DNA of 64,000 bases from Pseudomaricurvus sp050633365 (lineage in GTDB: Bacteria; Pseudomonadota; Gammaproteobacteria; Pseudomonadales; Cellvibrionaceae). The stretch is from the NCBI GenBank assembly GCA_050633365.1, contig JBOEGJ010000018.1:81438-145437 (forward strand). The letters are read 5' to 3'. Shown here piece by piece: positions 44,748-52,871 of the stretch; position 1 is the first letter of the stretch, and the number at the start of each line of letters is the position of its first letter. Under the pieces are notes generated by a model, which did no database searches, had not been told where the DNA came from, and saw only the letters and a program-made list of their open reading frames with translations. A program made the translations under genes and the position numbers.

Positions 44748-46673
44748 ATGCCTGAGATTCGACAGATAACACTACGGCCCGCGCCAGCAGATTTGCTATC
44801 AACGCTGGCCCAATTCCGCCAACTTCCCATTCTTCCCGGTACCCGCGAATCCGTTCTCTCGAGCCTGCATAGACGCAACGCCACCGCCGTTTCAGTGGCC
44901 GCCAGCTGCCAACAGGATCCTGTGCTGAAATTTCAACTGTGGCTCAGCGTCAATGAGACGCTGCAAAGCAGCGGCAATGAATTGCACCACCTCGCCCATG
45001 GCATCAGCCTGTTGGGGCTCCCCCACACGGAAGATATTGTTCGCAATGCGCCGCAGATGATCACCCCCAACGGCGGGTATCTCGAATGCCTGATGCAAAG
45101 TGAAATAAGCGAGGCCCTAGCGCGCACGCTGATGACTTCGGAAGCTTCCGAGCGCGAATGCTGGTCCAACAGTACACTTTTTGCCCGCTGCCACGAATGG
45201 GCACTTTGGCATCACTTTCCCACTCATATGATTCAACGCCAAGGCCTCCTCGCCAACCCAGAGCTGACGCATCCAGATCACGGCACTAACGACATCGAAA
45301 CCCGTTTGTTCGGTCATTCGCTGCAAGAACTCGGCAATCAATTGAGCCAAACACTGGCGCTGCCCGCCCCACTAAAGAGTGCCTGGCAGACCGACTGGGA
45401 CACCATAGGTAGTGCCGCCCAAGCGTGCATTGATGACGAGCTGCGCAAGTGGCTGCAAGACAATCCCAGCCAAGAATCTCTTTTTTTTGGTAAACCGGTA
45501 AAACTGTGGCTCATCAATCATTTGAGTCAAGAGCTGGCCCAAGCCCCGCAGTCCGAACAGTGCCAGCAGATCATTGCAATTGTTGCCAGACAAAGCCTGA
45601 AGCCAACCGAGACGATCATGTCACTGGCTCATCAAGCCGCCGTGTCAGTATCAATCCCGGTTATCGATTGGCCCCATCCCGCCAGCCGCCTGCTGCAGCA
45701 CTGGCAGGCGCAGCAGGTGATTGAACCACTGGCCATCCACACCTCCAAATCAACAGCACCTGCTGAAAAGTTGCCCACAGAAAGAAAAACCAAAGCTACA
45801 AATAAACCCCAAAGCAACGACGACTCCGTCGAGAAAACACTAACAGCGTTTCGCGAACTTGCGCGGGTGAGTGAAGATGGCGAGATCGCCGATATACCCC
45901 TGGTGACAACACCGCCGCCTCCGTCAGAGCCAAAGCCCTCTAAGAAAGGAGCTGCAGATTTCGACGCCATGCCCGATTTTTTACAGCTTCCTACCGAGCG
46001 AGACAGCTCCACAATCCCAAAGCACAGCTCGGATAATCAATCCATCGCACCACAGAACAATCCCAACAGCCCACAATACCGTCAGCCCAAACCCGACACG
46101 CCACCGCCAGCCCCCTTTCGCAACAGCACACTTCTGGACGAGCACTTGAAGCGGCTTTTAGAGCGCGGCGGGCAGTTCAACAATCTCAACCAACTGCTGC
46201 TTTTTGCGGTGGATGCACTGGCCGAGGGCATTGGTTTAGAGCGTGTCGGCATGATGATCATCCATAACAAGCACTCACTACGCAGCCACTATTGGCGTGG
46301 TTTGGATGACGATGATCCACTCAAGAACCTGACCATTGAGCTCAACGCAGAGACTCAACAAGGCATTATCGGTCAGCTGTTTAAGCTGCCCGCGGGCCTC
46401 AAAATTACCAGCGCCAATGCAACACTGGTTAAAAGTCGTAGCCCCGCAGAACTGGCGTCGCTACTCGATGAAAATACTACGGCACTCATGTCATTGTTCC
46501 GCGACAAGTCACCCATTGGCATTGTCTATGGCGCAAGCTCCAACTTTGATGCGAAGCAATTTCAACAATTCAAACGCTTGTGCAGTGCCACCTCGGAAGC
46601 CATCAGCGTATTTGCGCAACAGAAATATCGCGGTAACCGCGCCAAATCTGCCGCACCGAAAGCCGCACAATAA
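44748..46673 (+). CDS. HDOD domain protein with C-terminal GAF-like domain
   Basis: The 641-residue protein starts with an HDOD signal-output domain (about residues 15-320; LPILPGTRESVLSSLHRR, then ISLLGLPHTEDIV). A Pro/Ser/Thr-rich linker of about 130 residues follows, with several PPPP-like runs. The C-terminal domain of about 170 residues (LLERGGQFNNLNQLLLFAVD, LERVGMMIIH) resembles GAF. HDOD proteins lack HD phosphohydrolase residues and act as regulatory scaffolds, while GAF may sense a small ligand. It lies between rsgA and the rhodanese gene, a place where Pseudomonas also has an HDOD protein. The signal is unknown. Confidence 0.78.
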   Translation: MPEIRQITLRPAPADLLSTLAQFRQLPILPGTRESVLSSLHRRNATAVSVAASCQQDPVLKFQLWLSVNETLQSSGNELHHLAHGISLLGLPHTEDIVRNAPQMITPNGGYLECLMQSEISEALARTLMTSEASERECWSNSTLFARCHEWALWHHFPTHMIQRQGLLANPELTHPDHGTNDIETRLFGHSLQELGNQLSQTLALPAPLKSAWQTDWDTIGSAAQACIDDELRKWLQDNPSQESLFFGKPVKLWLINHLSQELAQAPQSEQCQQIIAIVARQSLKPTETIMSLAHQAAVSVSIPVIDWPHPASRLLQHWQAQQVIEPLAIHTSKSTAPAEKLPTERKTKATNKPQSNDDSVEKTLTAFRELARVSEDGEIADIPLVTTPPPPSEPKPSKKGAADFDAMPDFLQLPTERDSSTIPKHSSDNQSIAPQNNPNSPQYRQPKPDTPPPAPFRNSTLLDEHLKRLLERGGQFNNLNQLLLFAVDALAEGIGLERVGMMIIHNKHSLRSHYWRGLDDDDPLKNLTIELNAETQQGIIGQLFKLPAGLKITSANATLVKSRSPAELASLLDENTTALMSLFRDKSPIGIVYGASSNFDAKQFQQFKRLCSATSEAISVFAQQKYRGNRAKSAAPKAAQ

Positions 46674-46727
46674 GCGCGCTTTGCAGTACAATGCCAGCCC
46701 TCAGCCGCGGACTATTCGGAAAAGACT

Positions 46728-47528
46728 ATGAGCCTACCTCTGTTATTGGAACCTGCCGACTTACAGGCGCAACTCGACAAACAGACACTTCTGATCGTCG
46801 ACATGTGCAGTGCAGACAATTATCTGCAAGGTCATATCCCAGGCGCGGTGCACCTGCCTCCAAAAAGCATCCTCAAGGGCGAAGCGCCAGCACCAGGAAA
46901 AATTGCCGATAGTCAGCAGCTCGAATCAGTATTTGAGCAACTGGGCTTAACACCAGAGACTCATGTTGTCGTATATGACGACGAAGGCGGCGGCTGGGCC
47001 GGCCGCTTAATCTGGACCCTCGACGCCATCGGTCACAAGCAATACTCCTACCTGAACGGCGGCATTCACGCTTGGCGAGCAGAGGGTTTGAGCGAATCGG
47101 TCGACACCCCAACTCGCGCTGCGGTAGCACAAAAGATCAGTATCAATCCCGCGGTGGTTATTGAAGTTGACGATGTAATGGAGCTGCTTAAAGACGATAA
47201 TACCGTGGTCTGGGATGCCCGCTCCCCCGAAGAATACCGTGGTGAAAAAATACTCGCCAAGCGCGGCGGCCATATGCCCAAGGCAATAAACGCCGAGTGG
47301 ACCAGCCTCATGGACCCCAGTAATTCATTGCGAATTCGAGAAGACGCGCTCAGTCACCTCAACAATCTTGGCTTCAACAACTCACAATCGATTATTACTC
47401 ATTGCCAAACTCATCACCGTTCAGGCTTTACTTACCTGCTCGGTAAAATTCTTGGCTTCGACATTAAAGGCTACCATGGCTCTTGGTCTGAGTGGGGCAA
47501 TCGCGCCGACACACCGATTGAAACTTAA
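46728..47528 (+). CDS. Two-domain rhodanese sulfurtransferase
   Basis: The 266-residue protein has two rhodanese domains. The N-terminal one (LLIVDMCSADNYLQGHIPGAVHL) is the inactive type. The C-terminal one (VVWDARSPEEYRGEK) carries the active loop THCQTHHRSG with Cys226. It moves sulfane sulfur, for example from thiosulfate to cyanide or thiol acceptors. The active loop differs from both the typical thiosulfate (CRKGVT) and 3-mercaptopyruvate (CGSGVT) forms, so the donor is uncertain. By position it corresponds to Pseudomonas rhdA. The GGAAAAG site precedes ATG. Confidence 0.88.
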   Translation: MSLPLLLEPADLQAQLDKQTLLIVDMCSADNYLQGHIPGAVHLPPKSILKGEAPAPGKIADSQQLESVFEQLGLTPETHVVVYDDEGGGWAGRLIWTLDAIGHKQYSYLNGGIHAWRAEGLSESVDTPTRAAVAQKISINPAVVIEVDDVMELLKDDNTVVWDARSPEEYRGEKILAKRGGHMPKAINAEWTSLMDPSNSLRIREDALSHLNNLGFNNSQSIITHCQTHHRSGFTYLLGKILGFDIKGYHGSWSEWGNRADTPIET

Positions 47529-47612
47529 AACCCACAGCTAAGCGCAATTAATCAACCATTTCAATAATCAGCAGCCCGCGAGAGCACTGTAATTTAGACC
47601 TGAAGGACACAA

Positions 47613-48470
47613 ATGAAAGACACACTCTTTATTGCATTCCAGTATGTGGTTCCCCAGCACGCACTCTCTCGCTTTGCCGGGTGGATTGCCAACACGTCTA
47701 TTGGCTGGATCAAGAACCCGATCACTCGCTGGTTCGTCAAACAGTACGACATCAACATGGACGAAGCTGCAGAAACCGATCCCTGCGCCTATGACAGCTT
47801 CAACGATTTTTTTACTCGCGCCTTAAAAGCTGACGCCCGCCCTATCTGTGAAGACAAGAACGCCATCGTCTGCCCTGCCGACGGCGCCATCAGCCAAATT
47901 GGCGACATTAAACACGGGCGGGTTTTTCAAGCAAAAGGCCAAGACTACAGTTTGCTCGAGCTAGTGGGTGGCGAACAGAGCATGGCCGAGCCTTTCGAAG
48001 ATGGGAAGTTTGCGGTGGTTTATTTATCACCCAAAGATTATCACCGAGTGCACATGCCCCTGAGCGGTAAACTCAGCTCGATGACTCATGTGCCGGGCGA
48101 TCTATTTTCAGTCAACGACACAACCGCCGAAAACGTACCCCGCCTATTTGCTCGTAACGAACGGGTCGTGTGCACCTTCGATACCGAAGCTGGCCCGATG
48201 GCGGTCATACTCGTAGGCGCGATGATTGTCGCCAGCATTGAAACAGTATGGGCCGGGCAGGTCACCCCCGAATCACGCACCATTAAAACCACCCGCTACG
48301 ACTCTAACACCGTCCACGAGTTCATCACCGGTGACGAAATGGGTCGCTTTAAACTTGGCTCTACTGCCGTGGTTTTATTTGGAAAAGATGCAATCGACTG
48401 GAGCGATGCATTGAGTTCAGGAACACCCACACGCATGGGCGAGCAGATGGGTTCGATTAATCCATCCTAG
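47613..48470 (+). CDS. psd: Phosphatidylserine decarboxylase proenzyme
   Basis: The 285-residue proenzyme makes phosphatidylethanolamine and cleaves itself to create a pyruvoyl group. The cleavage motif LGST is at residues 248-251, so Ser250 becomes the pyruvoyl end of the alpha chain. Other blocks are NDFFTRALK, CPADGAISQIG and the catalytic His in YHRVHMPLSGKL. GAAGGA lies before ATG. A strong terminator follows. The length is typical for gammaproteobacterial Psd. Confidence 0.95.
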   Translation: MKDTLFIAFQYVVPQHALSRFAGWIANTSIGWIKNPITRWFVKQYDINMDEAAETDPCAYDSFNDFFTRALKADARPICEDKNAIVCPADGAISQIGDIKHGRVFQAKGQDYSLLELVGGEQSMAEPFEDGKFAVVYLSPKDYHRVHMPLSGKLSSMTHVPGDLFSVNDTTAENVPRLFARNERVVCTFDTEAGPMAVILVGAMIVASIETVWAGQVTPESRTIKTTRYDSNTVHEFITGDEMGRFKLGSTAVVLFGKDAIDWSDALSSGTPTRMGEQMGSINPS

Positions 48471-48473
48471 CCC

Positions 48474-48516
48474 AATCAGGGCCGTTAAATGCTAAGCGGC
48501 CCTGATTGTACTTTTT
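48474..48516 (+). terminator. Rho-independent terminator of psd
   Basis: An 11-bp perfect stem (AATCAGGGCCG with CGGCCCTGATT) is followed by GTAC and five T. It sits between psd and a convergent gene. There is no T-run on the minus side. Confidence 0.88.
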
Positions 48517-48526
48517 CATATTTTGT

Positions 48527-49900
48527 TTATTTATCTCGACGAAAGAACGACAAAAGCCCTTTCTTTTCGGCCTTGAAAAGATACTCATCACGAACCTTAG
48601 CGATATCGATATCAAAGCTGCCCGGCTCTAAATCTTGAGCGATTTCGATTTTCTCGACTTGATCTAAGGTCTTTTTACCGGCATCAACAAGTGCCTGCTT
48701 GCGACGATCATCCTCGGCCAAATCCAGCTCAATAGGCGTTGCCAAGTGTGCTTTCACCGCATCTAAAACCACAATGACTTTTGGCTTTAATCGGCGCTCG
48801 AAATTTTGCTCGACCACGACCGCGACCTCACCGGTATTGAGCTCCACCAGGGTGCCCGTTGGGTACAATCCAATGGCTCGAATAAACTCAACCACCAACT
48901 CTTCTTGAAATTCACTGTCACGACAATCGTAAAGCTTAGCCACGGCTTTTGACGGCGAGAGCGGGTACTTTTCACCGCGCGGATTGGTGGTTTCATCGTA
49001 GAAGGTCACTATGCCAGCAACCTTGCCCAGCAGCGGGATTTTGTCGCCCTTTAACTGCTGAGGAAAACCACTGCCATTGACACGTTCACAGTGGGTTTTC
49101 ACCACCGCAATGACTTTTGGTTCGACGTTGGCCGTATCCCTTAAAATTTGAACCCCGCGCTCAACAAAGGTTTCGTATTCGCGCTCCTGCGCTGCGCTGC
49201 GCTCTAGCGTATTGAGCAACGAGGGATCAATTTGGGCCTTGCCTACATCTTTCAGCAGAACTCCCATGGCCAAGACATCGAGGTCTTTTTTGCTCATGCC
49301 AATGTGACGGCCAAAAATAATGGACCAAACTGCGGAACGCACCGAGTGGCTGTAGGTATGCTCATCGACCTCTTTAACCCGAGAGAGCCACGTAAAGGCG
49401 TCTGGATTGCGTAACACGCTATCGACCATCTCACTGGCCACTCGCTTGGCCGCTTGAATCGGCACCGCATCGCCGCTGCCCAACTGCTCCACCACATCAC
49501 CGACCGATTTAAAAACGGTTTGGTGTAATTGGCGAGCATTTTTGATTTCTTTCTTGAGAGGTTCTTTATCTTTGTAAACGCCGCGCTTCACTTTGAGTGG
49601 CGAAACGTCGATTTTGACCTTGCTGGTGCGAGACGCTCTAGGACCTTTTTCGGCCACCGCTGACAGCTTTTTTAATTTGGCGGCAACAGGTCCCGAACCT
49701 TTGGCGATATCAATATAGACATGGCGACAATGGGTTTTTAACTCGCGGATCTCGTCGAGATCGCGAATATAGAATCCCTGCAGAGGAAACGGGGTTTGCG
49801 TCCACGGTCGATCCAACCCAGACACAAACATGCCTATCGTTAGCTCGTTAACATCCACTTTAAGTTGTTTAACGCCCACAGCAGCGGCCCCAAAACTCAT
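48527..49900 (-). CDS. Degenerate HD-GYP domain protein with DUF3391-type N-terminus
   Basis: The 457-residue protein has an N-terminal DUF3391-like domain (KVDVNELTIGMFVSGLDRPW) and an HD-GYP domain (about residues 150-350). Several metal-ligand positions are changed. HD reads KD (LLKDVGKA), the next His reads Phe (YETFVERG), HHExxDGSGYP reads HCERVNGSGFP, and the late VADVFDALT block reads VTFYDETTN. The first His (YSHSVRSAVW) is kept. Cyclic-di-GMP hydrolysis is therefore unlikely and a binding or scaffold role more likely. AAGGAG precedes ATG. It is convergent with psd. Confidence 0.85.
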   Translation of the reverse strand: MSFGAAAVGVKQLKVDVNELTIGMFVSGLDRPWTQTPFPLQGFYIRDLDEIRELKTHCRHVYIDIAKGSGPVAAKLKKLSAVAEKGPRASRTSKVKIDVSPLKVKRGVYKDKEPLKKEIKNARQLHQTVFKSVGDVVEQLGSGDAVPIQAAKRVASEMVDSVLRNPDAFTWLSRVKEVDEHTYSHSVRSAVWSIIFGRHIGMSKKDLDVLAMGVLLKDVGKAQIDPSLLNTLERSAAQEREYETFVERGVQILRDTANVEPKVIAVVKTHCERVNGSGFPQQLKGDKIPLLGKVAGIVTFYDETTNPRGEKYPLSPSKAVAKLYDCRDSEFQEELVVEFIRAIGLYPTGTLVELNTGEVAVVVEQNFERRLKPKVIVVLDAVKAHLATPIELDLAEDDRRKQALVDAGKKTLDQVEKIEIAQDLEPGSFDIDIAKVRDEYLFKAEKKGLLSFFRRDK

Positions 49901-50138
49901 CAGCGACGCTCCTTTGGTATCACCAGATCAAAAAATGAACTCCAGTATACCGGTTGGCGACGACTTACGATTGCATCCGTTCACATTTTGAACAGTTGGT
50001 TAATAGACTCAATCCCTGTCGAGACAGGAAACGTGTAGTAGCATCGCTAATGCACGCTTCATTGTTATTTACCAACTATTATAGTTATAAGATGGCCTCA
50101 AGGCATAGCCCCATCTAAACAACCGTAATACTGAGTTA
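49901..50138. other. Intergenic region between hemE and the HD-GYP gene
   Basis: Both flanking genes are on the minus strand. The 238 bp contain CCTGTC/GACAGG arms (50015-50028), an AACTAT/ATAGTT palindrome near 50080 and an AGATGG/CCATCT repeat just beyond the hemE stop that could be a weak terminator. The HD-GYP promoter should lie here, but I cannot assign it. Confidence 0.3.
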
Positions 50139-51209
50139 TTAGGCTTGATGATACTCGGCGGATAATTCGTGCACCGCTTCAAAGAAGGCGCCGGCGTGTG
50201 CCGGATCTACCTGAGGCGTAACCCCGTGCCCCAAATTGAAAATATGTCCAGATCCTTGACCGTAACCTTTAAGAATTGCCGCAACCTCTTCGCGAATGCG
50301 CGCTGGCTTGGCATAAAGTACCGCGGGGTCCATATTGCCTTGCAAGGCAACTTTTGAACCTACTCGAGCTCGCGCCTGAGCGATGTCCGTGGTCCAATCC
50401 AGTCCGAGTGCCGTTGCCCCTGTATCAGCCATCGACTCCAGCCACTGACCACCGCCTTTGGTAAACAAAATAACGGGAACCGAACGCCCCTCATGCTCTT
50501 TGATAAGGCCATCCATAATACGCTGCATAGGATTGAGCGAGAACTCTCGATAGGCCGCATGACTCAAGGCACCGCCCCAGGAATCAAAGATTTGAACCGC
50601 CTGAGCGCCGGCCAATATTTGCTGGTTCAAATAATCTGTAATCGACGCGACCAGCTTGTCCAATAACAGGTGCAAAAGCTCTGGCTGATCGTACATCATC
50701 GCCTTAGTGCGTCGATAATCTTTCGACGAACCGCCCTCGACCATATAGGTGGCCAAGGTCCAAGGGCTTCCGGTAAAGCCAATCAAAGGCACGCGGCCAT
50801 TCAACTCTTTGCGAATGGTCGATACCGCATCGGTCACATAAGACAGATCCTTCAAAGTATCGACAACCGGTAGCGCCTCAATATCTGCAGCGGTATGTAC
50901 GGTTTTCTTGAATTTCGGGCCCTCGCCGGTCTCAAAGTACAATCCCAATCCCATGGCATCGGGAATGGTGAGAATATCGGAGAACAGAATTGCCGCATCC
51001 AGCTGTGGGTATCGATCCAAGGGCTGCAAGGTTACTTCGCAAGCTCGTTCAGGGTTCATGCACAAGCTCATGAAATCACCGGCCTCGGCACGAGTCGCAC
51101 GATATTCAGGCAGATAGCGCCCCGCTTGACGCATCATCCACACGGGAGTCACATCCACAGGTTGTTTCATCAAGGCGCGAAGGAAGCGATCGTTCTTTAA
51201 TTCAGACAT
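50139..51209 (-). CDS. hemE: Uroporphyrinogen decarboxylase HemE
   Basis: From ATG at 51209 the protein has 356 residues, matching the family. The frame extends upstream, but MSELKNDRFLRALMKQPVDV is the conserved start. It decarboxylates the four acetate side chains of uroporphyrinogen III to give coproporphyrinogen III in heme synthesis. Blocks: VTPVWMMRQAGRYLPEYRAT, LFSDILTIPDAMGLGLYF (with the catalytic Asp) and ILFTKGGGQWLE. It follows gltD on the same strand after a terminator, so it probably has its own promoter. Confidence 0.96.
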   Translation of the reverse strand: MSELKNDRFLRALMKQPVDVTPVWMMRQAGRYLPEYRATRAEAGDFMSLCMNPERACEVTLQPLDRYPQLDAAILFSDILTIPDAMGLGLYFETGEGPKFKKTVHTAADIEALPVVDTLKDLSYVTDAVSTIRKELNGRVPLIGFTGSPWTLATYMVEGGSSKDYRRTKAMMYDQPELLHLLLDKLVASITDYLNQQILAGAQAVQIFDSWGGALSHAAYREFSLNPMQRIMDGLIKEHEGRSVPVILFTKGGGQWLESMADTGATALGLDWTTDIAQARARVGSKVALQGNMDPAVLYAKPARIREEVAAILKGYGQGSGHIFNLGHGVTPQVDPAHAGAFFEAVHELSAEYHQA

Positions 51210-51354
51210 AAATTCTAACACTCGTGCAATAGAGGTATTACTGAGCACAAGAAGTACTCAGAAGGTTTATAAGGCCGGCATTGTACGCGAACTCCGGCGC
51301 GTCGTCCTGCCCACATCATCGCTGGTCGACAAAGCAACACTTTCATTCAAGCAT

Positions 51355-51378
51355 AAAAAAGCCCCGCTAAAGCGAGGC
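51355..51378 (-). terminator. Rho-independent terminator of gltBD
   Basis: On the minus strand a 7-bp GC-rich stem with one mismatch (GCCTCGC/GCGGGGC, loop TTTA) ends in six T. It lies 20 bp beyond the gltD stop. Confidence 0.87.
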
Positions 51379-51398
51379 TCTTCGAAAGTGGCCGTGAA

Positions 51399-52817
51399 TT
51401 ACACGTTCAGATAATCCAAGATACCTTCAGCCGCTTCACGACCTTCCCAGATGGCGGTTACCACCAAGTCGGAGCCACGCACCATATCACCACCGGCAAA
51501 CACTTTTTCGTTGCTGGTTTGGAATTTATAGGTTTGCTTCTCTGGCGCTTCAACACCACCCCAATCATTGACATTGATTTGGTGATCGGCAAACCAAGGC
51601 GCTGGGCTCGGACGGAAACCAAAGGCAATCAACACAACATCGGCAGGTAAAATCTCTTCACTTCCAGCGATGGGTTCAGGGCGACGACGACCATTTTCGT
51701 CTGGTTCACCCAATTTGGTGGTGACCACTTTCACGCCCTCAACCTTGTCATCACCGACAATGGCAATTGGCTGACGATTGAATAAGAAATCAACGCCCTC
51801 TTCACGAGCATTAGCCACTTCGCGTTTGGAACCTGGCATATTCTCTTCGTCACGACGATAAGCACAAGCAACGGACTCGGCTTGCTGACGAATGGAGGTA
51901 CGGTTACAGTCCATAGCGGTATCACCGCCACCAAGGACAACCACCTTTTTACCTTCGACGCCGATGAATTCGCTCGGATCTTTTTCGAAACCCAAGTTGC
52001 GATTCACGCTTGAGATCAAGAATGGCAACGCATCGTAAACACCTGGCAAGTCTTCACCAGGAAAGCCACCTTTCATGTAATTGTAAGTACCCATGCCCAT
52101 GAAGACTGCATCGTATTCGCTGAGTAGCTCTTCCATAGTGACGTCGGTGCCCACTTCGGTATTGAGCCTAAACTCAATGCCCATTTCAGTGAAAACTTCA
52201 CGGCGACGTGACAAGACTGACTTTTCAAGCTTGAACTCTGGAATACCAAAAGTCAGTAGACCTCCGATCTCCGGGTACTTATCAAATACAACCGGCTTAA
52301 CACCACTGCGCACCAGCACATCAGCACATCCCAAGCCTGCTGGACCCGCACCAATGACGGCGACTTTTTTGTCAGTCCAAACCACCTGCGACATGTCTGG
52401 CTTCCAGCCCATAGCAAAGGCGGTATCGGTGATGTATTTTTCAGCATTACCGATGGTGACCGCACCAAAACCGTCATTCAACGTGCAGGCGCCTTCGCAC
52501 AAGCGATCTTGCGGGCACACTCGACCGCAAACTTCGGGCAGAGTATTGGTTTGATGGCTTAGGTTGGCCGCCTCGAAAATATTTCCTTCGGAAATAAGCT
52601 TGAGCCAGTTGGGAATGAAGTTATGCACGGGGCACTTCCATTCACAATAGGGGTTGCCACACTCCAAGCAGCGATGGGACTGATTAGCCACCTGCTCTTC
52701 ACTAAATGGTTGATAAATTTCCACAAACTCGGCTTTACGAGTGCCAATGGCTTTTTTATCAGGATCTTGGCGACCCACATCCAAAAACTGAAAGTTATTA
52801 CTTAAACGGTCAGTCAT
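51399..52817 (-). CDS. gltD: Glutamate synthase (NADPH) small subunit GltD
   Basis: From ATG at 52817 the protein has 472 residues. It oxidises NADPH and feeds electrons through FAD and iron-sulfur centres to GltB. The N-terminal cluster cysteines are in RCLECGNPYCEWKCPVHN and CGRVCPQDRLCEGACTLN. The FAD and NADPH sites are VAVIGAGPAGLGCADVL and VVVLGGGDTAMDCNRTS. It follows gltB by 54 bp and is closed by a terminator. Confidence 0.95.
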   Translation of the reverse strand: MTDRLSNNFQFLDVGRQDPDKKAIGTRKAEFVEIYQPFSEEQVANQSHRCLECGNPYCEWKCPVHNFIPNWLKLISEGNIFEAANLSHQTNTLPEVCGRVCPQDRLCEGACTLNDGFGAVTIGNAEKYITDTAFAMGWKPDMSQVVWTDKKVAVIGAGPAGLGCADVLVRSGVKPVVFDKYPEIGGLLTFGIPEFKLEKSVLSRRREVFTEMGIEFRLNTEVGTDVTMEELLSEYDAVFMGMGTYNYMKGGFPGEDLPGVYDALPFLISSVNRNLGFEKDPSEFIGVEGKKVVVLGGGDTAMDCNRTSIRQQAESVACAYRRDEENMPGSKREVANAREEGVDFLFNRQPIAIVGDDKVEGVKVVTTKLGEPDENGRRRPEPIAGSEEILPADVVLIAFGFRPSPAPWFADHQINVNDWGGVEAPEKQTYKFQTSNEKVFAGGDMVRGSDLVVTAIWEGREAAEGILDYLNV

Positions 52818-52871
52818 AGTTTTATCTCTAATATCGTTCGTTGCCGTTAAACCCAATTAAACCAACGCAGC

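Noticed and set aside
50015..50028. CCTGTC/GACAGG palindrome resembling a LexA site
   Set aside because: LexA needs eight bases between CTGT and ACAG; here there are four. No SOS gene is adjacent.
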